Shown in pieces: positions 24,735 through 64,000 of a stretch of DNA of 64,000 nucleotides (its first letter is position 1; every line of letters begins with the position of its first letter). The notes below the pieces were generated by a model, which made no database searches, had not been told where the DNA came from, and worked only from the letters and a program-made list of their open reading frames with translations. The stretch comes from Lota lota (taxonomy: Eukaryota > Chordata > Actinopteri > Gadiformes > Lotidae): positions 3,184,501 through 3,248,500 of the forward strand of contig JACYXH010000310.1 in the NCBI GenBank assembly GCA_026745465.1. The letters are read 5' to 3'. Made by a program: the position numbers and the translations under genes.

Positions 24735-26141
24735 ACGTTCGCACGCGCGCACATTAACACCCCTACCACCTCCACTTTTTATTCTTATCATCAGCCCCGG
24801 TCGTTTACAGCTAATGCTCCCTACATACATCTTATTTTCACCTGATCCTCACTCCCAATCCACTTCACAAAGGTAAATAACATACACCAACAATATACAC
24901 AGAAAGCCTTTGATCACCATGGGGATTAGTTAGGGTTTTAAACAAAAGCAGGCGAAAGCCTGTATATATTTATATATCAGAGTATATATCAGTCACACCG
25001 CACCACGTACGCGACCACAGATTGGATTAAGATCAGAAACAGAGATTAAGGTGACACTACGGCAATTCCACCAACTGACTTTATCTTGCACCTGTGTCGG
25101 CCAACGACAGCGTGCTCACTATGGCAGGGAAGGGAGCTTTCATTTTGAGAGAGCAAGAGGTTTTTGTTAGGAGGTATAAAAGTAAAAAGGAAAAAGTGTG
25201 CCATTGAAATTCACCAATGTCTTTGATCTTTCGTCGGAGGAGACAGAGGGTGTTCCTGCTTGTTATTTTTTCCATTTTAATCTCGCTTCTGAATTGTGAT
25301 TGTGACCAGGGGCGATTTCTTAATGACATGTACAGCGGAGTTGTGTAATAATTCATGGTTTCTTTGTTGAAGCGTAGACATCACATCTATTATCATCTTC
25401 TTCTTCTTCTTCTTCACTCCCTAAGCCAATAAAAAGTAAACTTTGTATTGGTAGCTGCAGACAGAGCGCTAGCACCCCATCTGGATTCAAACTGTAGGTC
25501 TTCTTTCATATCCAAGGGATGGATGTGTCTGCACTATTCTAGTACTGGTTTCAGGGTATTTTATTATTAGTACACTTTTTACTGGATTTGTCAGATTTGA
25601 CTAGCATTATCCTGTTTGTTCAAACCTGGTAGTTGTTAGCAGTACACACATGTATTTTGAAATGCGCTTTTACACATCAGTGGGCAATGCCAGGTGTGTT
25701 GGCAAGGAATGGGCGTGTGTGTGTTCTTGCTAGCACGTGTCCTATTCATTTGTGTGTGCGTGTTATGTGTGGTGGATGCATGTCGCCTTAATATTAAAAC
25801 ACTTGCTCTAAACTGGTATCAGGTGATGCGTTCCTTGAGGGGTGGCAAAAAAAACAAAATCACAGTTAAAATACTGTGCAGTAATTGGAATTGCTTTATC
25901 TTAGTCTCATCAATTAATGTGCAATTTTACATTTAATCACTAGCACGCTTTCCGCATTTGCAATTAAAATGAGGCCTGATAAGCAAGGAGATGCCTTTCA
26001 GCTGATACCGGTTGGAATGAGCGTTGAAACTTCTAGAAGTGAGCAGTTCACAATGCGGTTCGGAGAGAGACACACGGTGTCAACACCAGAACAAGCCCTG
26101 CACTTGTACTGCATGCACAGTGTGCATGGTCTGCTCACAGA

Positions 26142-26305
26142 CAAACACACACACACACACACACGTGCACGCACGCATGCACACACATGTACACACATAC
26201 ACACACACATGTGTGCAAACCCACAGACACACGCGCAACAGAAAAAACCACACACACACATAATCACACTCACATATATGCACAGACACACGTGCACACA
26301 CATTA
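26142..26305. repeat. Interrupted (CA)n tract
   Basis: CA blocks with CG, TG and CATACA interruptions. Confidence 0.9.
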
Positions 26306-27229
26306 CTGAGCTCTGAACAGTGGGCAGGCGTTGTAGATTCACCTTTGACAGAATCACTGCTGAAATGGAGACATGCCTTGTGATGTCTGCCTCTGTGTTT
26401 CCCACACTGATACCCGGTTTCAGGGTTTTCAGTGGAGGGGATGAGCTCGATGGTGGTGGGTCAGGTTATTGACATCACTGCTAAAATACAGACAAGCTAT
26501 TGTAAGACAACTGGTAAAATTAAGTAAGCAGAGAGAAAAAGCCAAGAGAGATTTTTATCAATTCAATAAAAGAAAGATTGTTTTGTCTTCAGATGGAATT
26601 ACCCATGCGTTGCTGTGTGGCATGCAACATACTGTCGATAAACAATCAATTAGTTTTCCTGATAAGCAGACATCGCTGTTTTCACATTTAATCTAAGCGA
26701 AAACACAAAAGTGCAGAAAGAGTTCAAGACATTCACATTGCTCATAGGTCCGTGTGAAACGGACTTATCTTATCAGTTGATGCTGCTACACAGGCCACAC
26801 AGAGTGGACCTTGAGAACCGCTCAGGAACAATGTCTCAAAGATATGTGCATCACTGCGGCGTGCTTAGAACAGTCATTATCAGCCTCTTAGACGGCGTGT
26901 CCTTAACAATGGCTTGGAAGGTCAAAAGCCTCCGATGGCTCTCTGAATCCGAAAGAGCGTGTTTATGTTCATGAGTGCCTGAGTGTATGTATGCATTCCC
27001 GTGGAGGCAATCATATATTTGAAACATGTGGAATAGGATTTTTTGTTTTATCTCTTTGTATTCAGGGTTATCCTAACCGTGACATTGTCCATTTTAATAA
27101 AACATTTCATGGACTATTGACACTACAGTACAATTCCTCATCTATGGGGAAAGGTTTGTGAGTGATTTTCACTTTTTGAAAGAATGCGCAATGATTTGCC
27201 ATGATAATAACAACACAAGCATGTATTTA

Positions 27230-27760
27230 CTGTTTTTGTATTCGTTATGCGGCGGTACGGTCGTATAGGTTAGATGCCGCCGCAGGAACGAACCACCTGC
27301 TGGGCTTCCCTATAGTTAGTTGGGATGCAGACGGGGGGAGCTTTGTGCGTGCAAACCACCAACCAATTAGCTGCTGGAGGGTGGGGACGGGTTGAAAGAA
27401 GAAGGTGCGATGGGGGGGGGGGGTGGTTGCAGCTCTCTTCCCTGTGGGGTCCCGACCAATGGCAATTAGCCCAGCGACAAGAGGCCTAATTAGCCCCCTT
27501 GATTGGCTCAGCGACAAGGAGTCAGTGGCGGCAACACAACGCGTGGCACGACGAGGCGGCTTTATTTGCGATATGTTGTTTAAAAGCCGGTGGTAATTGG
27601 CGAGCGAGCGCCGGCCGCGTCTGTAATTGGTAAACAAGTACCTGGATCAGATTGCGGTCCTGCCACGCTGGGTTTGAGACTCCTCCTCCCAACGCCTCCA
27701 CACTTTCCATGTGTTTAAATAGCCGCCGCGGTTTTTACTACGTCGGTTGTTAATCAGCGG
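27230..27760. promoter_or_regulatory. CpG-rich homeodomain-site cluster upstream of pknox2 coding exon 1
   Basis: GC- and CpG-rich block in AT-rich surroundings. Five AATTAG or TAATTG cores lie within about 270 bp: CCAATTAGC at 27362, CAATTAGCCC at 27463, CCTAATTAGCC at 27485, GGTAATTGGC at 27592 and TGTAATTGG at 27621. CCAAT-type sites (CCAATGG, GATTGGCT) and a GTAAACA forkhead core are also present. It could be an internal promoter or enhancer. No function is proven. Confidence 0.5.
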
Positions 27761-28093
27761 GTGTTTGATTTAACCGTATCGTTATTATTCATACCCGATA
27801 TTAATATAACATGGTAGATTGGTGACATTAAATGAATACGGGGAAGGTGAGACTGAAAGCAGAGAGAGAGAGAAAGAGAGTTAGAGGAGGTGTGAGTGTA
27901 AAAAACGCTATGATTTATGATGGTAACACCTGATGGCTGCTACTAAAATAGTACTTAAAGCTATACAGAGCTTTAAGTACATTAATAACACTCCTTAGGT
28001 TAATAACCACACGGATACTCTATTTTATGGCTTTTTATAGGATCTCTATTATAGGATCACACTTTGTGTATTAATATTGTTCTGTTTTGTGTG

Positions 28094-28126
<33 letters not shown>

Positions 28127-28165
28127 ACGTGTGTGTGTTCTCCAGTCTCGATGTGAAGCTATCCC

Positions 28166-52759
<24,594 letters not shown>

Positions 52760-53014
52760 GGTTTCACACAGAGAGAGAAATACAGGTTTTCCTACGCTGA
52801 CAAGTACTTTGACGTAGATTTGATTGCTCTTATTTCACTTTTCAAGAACGTAAGCAATGAATACATTTCATATTGCGCTGGTTTTGGTAAATCGTACTTG
52901 TTTCCCCGAGACATTTTTGAGATACGATTGTTTACTTCAGGATTCATTCATTACTTCGTTCATTCATCAATTTGACCAACCTCTTTTTTTGGTTTCTTGT
53001 TTTCTTGAAAGTGA

Positions 53015-53627
53015 AATAAAATAAGTCAAAACTGAGATAAAATGTTAAGATGGAAATGCTAGTTTGTTGAGGAACAGAAAGGCTTAAACTCTGACCTCTA
53101 CTCAAAGAGACGCTGTCTGGCTCACAGCCAAGCGACAGGACAACCATGAACCCACTTGTTTATGTCCAGCCAGTGACGCTTTAGAAAACTCCCTTTGCAC
53201 GAAGGGAGTTTCCAACCCATCGATGGAACGGCTCACAGAGACTCTATAGAGAAGAACCTAATCAGACAGCCAACGAACATCACAACCATCAACAAAAAGA
53301 GAAACACAATATTCATTTGATATTGAATATTGTCATTATGTTTCGTATCCGTCAATACGGTATAATCCATAGATACCCATAGATAGTGTTTTTTATTTAT
53401 ATTTGTGGCTCATACGTATCAATTGATTGATCCATATGTAGCAACATGTCTATGAGGCCGAAATCAAAATCAATTCTCCTGATTGATCACCTTTTCTATC
53501 GATGGGTAATCAAGATTCTTTATGGATATAAATGCCATTTCTATATGTAAGAGAGCACACAAAGAACGTTGGCGACATTAGCGGAATAATTTTGCTTGTT
53601 GAATGTAATTTGAAACAAAATAATAAA
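53015..53627 (+). terminator. pknox2: Candidate pknox2 polyadenylation signals
   Basis: AATAAA hexamers occur at 53015-53020 and 53622-53627, about 260 and 860 nt after the stop codon. Both lie in AT-rich unique sequence. Which is used, and whether the 3' UTR extends further toward 55100, cannot be decided from sequence. Confidence 0.4.
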
Positions 53628-55324
53628 GTACTATAATTCAAAAGTAAAAAACAACAAAAACCTAAAGTTTTAGTTTAATAGGTAGGAAGAAACCTCAACA
53701 AAAGGACCTTGGTGGCCAGTCACCTTTTTATATTTTTCACTCCCAAAACAATACGCACACACAAACACACACACATCTATGGAGCTCACTGTATACATTG
53801 ACTTTTGGATCTCAATCACATCTTTTAAAACGACCCCCATGTTCCTCAGGGTTGAACAAATGAACGATGGTTCTTCTCATCATCTCTCTATTTGGTTTGG
53901 TTGAGAACTTAAATCTCAAGATGTCAAGCAGCTTTTGGAAAATATCGATTTTCTTAAGATTTTCTTCCATGAACAAAACAACAACAACAACAATGTTAAT
54001 CTGTGTAAACTGAGTACACAATGTATTTATAATGGACTGTGTTTACTGGCTTCACATATTTATAACTTCTGTTTGTTTTTTCTTGACCTCAGCCATTGGC
54101 TCACGAGACAAGGGTTGGTAGAAGAATGTTAATGACATTTTCTTCTGGGAATGATTTCTGTACCAGGGGAGTGTCTGTTTTGGTCCAGTACACAGCGACA
54201 AACTTTACTTCAGCCATCGCCTGCAAACATTAATATGATTCATGAACGGAGATTACCACACAAAAGAATTGCTTGTGCTTTTTTTGTGCTTTTCAAATGT
54301 TTTGATGTTTTTACAAAGAAACACATCCAGTCCTTCCAAACGTATCTTGTTACTATGACTACAACCCCCTCATCGAAACCTGAAGTCACACAATCAGAGT
54401 GGGAAATGAAACGTTGGGATAACCCTGAGTACATAACCGGCATCACATCAAATGACTTTTTGCGAGAAAAGAAGCGACGAGAATGTGCGGTCTCTTGAAC
54501 GTATATCTCATGTGTTAAGGACTCTGAGGAAAAAAAATTATAAAACAAACTGTGAAACCATTTCAGTTTTGTACCTAAAGAAAGACGAAGAAAATGGAAT
54601 CACTTGTTTATAATGTGAAGATTGGCTAGGAAAAAATAACGATACTCATGATATTGAATGTTCTGATTGTTAAATGTGAAGTATGTCCCATCGATATTCT
54701 TCTTTTATTTTATGGAGCTTCCAGAGCAAGTGACATTAGGGAATATTTTTATTTTGTTTATACGCTTTGTTGTCATAATCTATTGTGTCTCAATAGACCA
54801 ATTTTAATAATTAAAACATGTAAAGATACTGGTTTTGACTTTGTATCGTACACACACTGCATTTGTTTATCACCAGGGATTTAAACCAATTTAAACTAGA
54901 CTGATTTTCTTCCTGAAAGCAAATATGAAAAATCGGTTTCATAACCATTATAATTAAACGTCTGAAACCTCTATTATTTATAATTAGTGTATATTCAAAT
55001 TAAAAAAATGATGGAATGCAGGTTGATTATTTAATATTTTGTCTACCAGTGGCTTTAATTGTTTGCGTGGGATTTATTTCCTGTATAAATATATGGGTTC
55101 AATCCCCTTAAGTATAAATTAAAAAAAAAAAATTGCCAGCAGGCATATTTACGAAACCTAATATGAAATATTATGGGATATAAATAATCCTTAGTTACAA
55201 ATTCTGAACTTGTTCTTATTGGTCGAATCCAGATCTATCACCATTCCTCCGGCTTGGCTCAGTTATCACTCTCATAGCCTTGATGAAGTTAGCTGGAAGT
55301 TAACTTTGTAGGTACTTGGACTTT

Positions 55325-55641
55325 AAGGTGATGTTGGTAAGAGATTTCATTTGAGTGTAATCTATAAAACATGGCATTGTCATCCGTCTGCTATTAGTGA
55401 GTGAAATGCTCTGTTCTGGTTGACTGTGTGCCTGCCTCAGCTCCTGGCTAATTTCGGACCAATCAGGCCATATCTTCCCTGATTGATTCAGGGAATCCTT
55501 CTTGCCTGTCAATCACATTAACGCACACTGTAATCATCTTAATGACAGAGAGAGTGCATTTTTGTGTTTATTTAAAAAAGGTTGACGTCTTTTTAACGCT
55601 TTCTCCCATCACAACCCTCAAATCTTACCTACAGCAGCTTT
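55325..55641 (-). mobile_element. MITE-like element, copy 3 (carries TGATTGACAG)
   Basis: Matches copy 2 over GAGTGTAAT, CTATTAGTGAGTGAAATGCT, GGTTGACTG, CTGGCTAATTT, TCTTCCCTGATTG and CTTGCCTGTCAATCACATT. The right end reads inward as GCTGCTGTAGGTAAGATTT. It holds a perfect TTCCCTGA/TCAGGGAA inverted repeat around five bases at about 55474-55494. It lies between pknox2 and panx3. Confidence 0.78.
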
Positions 55642-55704
55642 CACCGTTTACACACCAGCAACAATCATCAAACATAAACGGCAGATTCGGTAATTAACAG
55701 TGTA

Positions 55705-55795
55705 ATATTTTGAGTGTGGGGGTTGGGGCATTGAACCAGCAACCTTCTGATTTCATGAATCGTGCTATATCCGCCGAAACATTAACAAAGAGTCA
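55705..55795 (-). mobile_element. Possible tRNA-SINE remnant
   Basis: On the minus strand GGTTGCTGGTTCAATGCCC at about 55723-55741 resembles the B-box region of tRNA-derived SINEs. The A box is weak and no tail is seen. Confidence 0.35.
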
Positions 55796-56699
55796 CCCAC
55801 CCAGAAAACAAAAAGGCGTAAGTGATCATAACGTATGGTCCTTGCTAACTATGCAGCGATTAGAATATTGTTATTTGCTAAGGCTGTGATTCCATTAGTT
55901 GTTGGTTTAGCTGCTTTCAGCCAGCTGGTGTAGTGTCTTCTTCAGCTGTGAGCAGTTGGTGAAACACATTAGTAGTCTAGCGTATTGTCAATGGAAAAAC
56001 AACATCCAATGAGAGTCTTGAGCCTTAACTACAGAATAGGCATTCCATTTTGTAGCTATGGCCACACTGGATATACCGTGTATTATTTTAGCCAATCTTA
56101 ATTTTATTCAGAACCTGTTAATAACAGGGTAATAACATAACATCACAAACACTACTACAAACTGACCCTCAAATGGCAAGAGACGCAAAAGATTAATCTA
56201 ATCCAACGTGAGTTTCAGATATTCACCTTTATTATTGTTGACTGGATGAACACTTCGAAAGGGTCTCGAACATAAACGCCTACTCTGCCTTTCCACTCTG
56301 ACTGAGAAACACTGGTTTACAGTGGCAGAACTCTGCCACTCAGGCACATGTAAAAAATTGCTTTGGAATAACAGAGGCAGCAAAAGCCACCGGGGGTGAT
56401 GAAGTTGTTTGAAGTGGGTCACAGCAGCCACAGTGGGTTTGTGCGAGATGTGCTGATAGACTTTTATACTGCTGCTTGAAGCACTGGCAAGAGTCAATGG
56501 GGTTAACACAAACACAAGTCCCTTTTTAACATGTTAATCTGGGCTGTGTTTTACTCTGTCTTTGTATCAGGAACATAGTAGTATGTGCAGTGTGTCTAAA
56601 TATATCTGGCTAACTAGCTTTCTGGAAGGCCCCCCAGTTCCGGTGGTCTACATGCTGCTGGCGGTACCATGTGGGCCGTCCTACATGGCCCCAGATGTC

Positions 56700-56891
56700 G
56701 GTCCCTCTAATTAGATCTAGACCGGTCTAAAGCCGGTCCAGCCCAGATCCAACCCTCTCATTTACCACCACCCTCCCATGGATACTTAAAGCGCTGGCCA
56801 ACGCCTGCCGGGGCCTTAAGAGGAACACACTGGAACAAGAGTAGCAAAGATCCCCGTCAGGTTTTTTATTGAGCCACCACGAGAGATTCTG
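56700..56891 (+). promoter_or_regulatory. panx3: Probable panx3 promoter and non-coding first exon
   Basis: A TATA-like TACTTAAA lies at 56783-56790, and GC-richer sequence follows up to a good donor GTAAGA at 56892. The next acceptor is 57315, just before the coding exon. CTAATTAG, a palindromic MSX/DLX-type homeodomain site, is at 56707-56714, with a palindromic AGACCGGTCT close by. A start site near 56812 is inferred from the TATA-like box. This would make a two-part 5' UTR of about 85 nt. Confidence 0.5.
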
Positions 56892-57321
56892 GTAAGAAGC
56901 TTGTTAATCTAATGTTGTTTCATATTGGCGCATGTGTGTTTATCATCTAATGAATTGAACTACTGGGAGTGTATTATATTATAAATTATTTTATCATTTA
57001 TTTGATCAATTGCAAATGGTGCCAAGTGTTTAGAAAATAAGAGAGAAACAACATCTCAATGATAATCTTGGTGTTTCGGTTTAGTAGAGTAGATTCATAG
57101 TTCATCTTTTGATTACATGTTCAGATAATGTCACATTGGTGGCATTATCTGAAAAATATCAAGATCGAAACTAAATTTTTTAACTCTAAAACTCACAACT
57201 CAACTCGCACTCACTCCACTTAAAACCTCAAGTCATGTTTTTCCTCCACACACGTGGTCAGGTGTCGTGAGAACCTCCTGACCCCCCCCCTTCCCCCCCC
57301 CCCCCCCCCTCCCAGACCATT

Positions 57322-62958
<5,637 letters not shown>

Positions 62959-62980
62959 GGCTCCTCTTGACAGGCAGTAA

Positions 62981-62986
62981 AATAAA
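62981..62986 (+). terminator. panx3: Proximal polyadenylation signal AATAAA behind the read-through panx3 stop
   Basis: AATAAA lies 23 nt after the TGA at 62956-62958, inside what would otherwise be the last intron. It would allow a composite terminal exon carrying the hydrophobic tail. Confidence 0.4.
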
Positions 62987-63322
62987 TGAAAAGTGGGTTA
63001 TTTGGCAAACCACAAAGAGCTTTCTTATCTAGCAACCTTGAATATTCAGTGAAGTAGTATTCTACCGCAAAGCTGGCATAATACTGCTAAGGCATCACAG
63101 TAATACAGTAATGTTTTTTTGCGCACGTCAGCTATTTTTGTGGTTGTTGCTCCTAATTGGTTGTTTTTATTTTCCTTTCCTGCTGCCTAATCAAAGCGAA
63201 CAGCCAGTTTTCTAAATTAGTCTTTTTGAAAACAACAGCATAACATATAGGGGAATACATTGATTTTATTTTTCTTCTTCTGGTACTTCCCAGCCCTAAC
63301 TGCCCTCTCTGTCTCTTCACAG

Positions 63323-63381
63323 AGCCTAACCACCAGGGGTACCATGAGTTGAAGGAGACTGCACCATTTAGTCATATTTAG
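63323..63381 (+). CDS. panx3: Candidate alternative last coding exon of panx3
   Basis: A strong acceptor (ctgtctcttcacag) precedes 63323. Joined in phase 1 to the donor at 62867, the frame reads E then PNHQGYHELKETAPFSHI and stops at TAG 63379-63381. That gives a polar cytosolic tail and a total of about 450 residues. Joined to the other two donors the frame stops within about ten codons. The donor GTACCG is weak, so this is one of at least three possible ends. Confidence 0.45.
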
Positions 63382-64000
63382 GCCACCCATGGACCGAATC
63401 AATGTGATAGAGTACTGTAGTCAAATGATGTTGGGAAGCAATCCATGCTTTTCATTTCGGTCTTTTTGTATTGGGTTGAAGACAACCAAAAACAAAGAGC
63501 CTTTTTTAGATTGACATGGCAAGCGCTTTGTGGAAGAAGTACGCCAATTTAGATTTGGTTTGGATGTTTGTCAGTCACACGCCAACTTCAAATCAATCTC
63601 AAATGTGTACTTTATAGTCTACTTTCTACTATGCATTTTAACAACCGACTGTGGAGTTGTATATTAACTTTCCGGCCTTTAATTATTGTTTAGTTGTACT
63701 TTTTTTCAATTATGGTTTTATTAAGTAATTAGCAATGAAGAGCAAATGTTTCAACAATTCACACATACACATATTTAAGGAAAAACATAGGTCAGGCCAA
63801 ACCAACACTGAACTGTAGACTTGGATCTGAACTTTTATCTTACTGTAATGTTTTGTCATATGGGTTTAAAACATGTATTATTGTACCTCAGTATTTCACT
63901 ATTATTTGTAATACTTCACATGGCCTCATGTTACTAAGGTCTTTAATTTATTTTCTGAACTGAACTGAAATATATGAATATCATCTCATATGAATAAAGA
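63382..64000 (+). other. panx3: panx3 3' UTR
   Basis: AT-rich sequence with scattered ATTTA pentamers, ending in AATAAA at the window edge. Status as UTR depends on which panx3 C-terminus is used. Confidence 0.5.
63993..63998 (+). terminator. panx3: Polyadenylation signal AATAAA, probable distal panx3 end
   Basis: Canonical AATAAA at the last bases of the window, about 610 nt after the candidate TAG of panx3. The cleavage site would fall just outside the window. Confidence 0.55.

Larger units (their letters stand above)
5295..28145 (+). other. Putative pknox2 first intron
   Basis: If the exon at 5207-5294 is real, this is one intron of 22.85 kb. It holds about fifteen microsatellites, poly(G)/poly(C) blocks, a SINE at 12433, MITE copy 2, the 24-bp minisatellite and several motif-dense candidate elements. 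I see no coding exon in it, though further non-coding exons cannot be excluded. Confidence 0.5.
52760..56699 (+). other. pknox2 3' UTR and pknox2-panx3 intergenic region
   Basis: AT-rich unique sequence with the pknox2 3' UTR of unknown length, candidate poly(A) signals, an A-rich tract at 55117-55131, MITE copy 3 and a weak SINE remnant. No coding exon seen. Confidence 0.7.

Overview
The window is teleost fish DNA, + strand throughout for the two genes recognised. The evidence is two spliced genes with vertebrate-specific products, GT-AG introns, teleost-type SINE and LINE tails, and an extreme load of long dinucleotide repeats, mostly (CA)n/(GT)n with (GA)n/(CT)n and poly(G)/poly(C). That repeat load resembles gadiform (cod-like) genomes. 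The order is an inference; teleost is secure.

Gene 1 is pknox2 (PREP2), a TALE homeobox transcription factor. Ten coding exons lie between 28166 and 52759 and sum to 1470 nt, giving a 489-residue protein with unbroken phase. A CpG-bearing 88-nt segment at 5207-5294, with an acceptor, a GTAAGT donor and no ATG, is a plausible upstream non-coding exon. If so, almost all of 5295-28145 is a first intron. That stretch has no supportable protein gene. It holds microsatellites, one tRNA-derived SINE, one MITE copy, a 24-bp minisatellite and several motif-dense blocks that look like conserved non-coding elements. The densest, at 27230-27760, lies just upstream of the first coding exon.

Gene 2 is panx3 (pannexin-3, a large-pore channel subunit), starting about 4 kb downstream on the same strand. 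A likely promoter and non-coding exon lie at about 56700-56891, with coding exons at 57322-57505, 60251-60393, 61520-61734 and from 62115 onward. The C-terminus is ambiguous: the frame can read through into a hydrophobic tail ending at 62958, followed by an AATAAA, or splice to an exon at 63323. The window ends on an AATAAA that probably terminates panx3.

The most unusual structure is a family of three diverged MITE-like elements (1036-1323, 17793-18198, 55325-55641). All three keep an exact TGATTGACAG, the PBX-PREP/MEIS composite site, and they sit in and beside a gene that encodes a PREP protein. Other notable items are simple repeats abutting several pknox2 splice donors, a minisatellite and a poly(C) run that form acceptor tracts, RFX-type X-boxes and a CTCF core match near the homeobox exons, and a start-stop mini-uORF before the pknox2 ATG.
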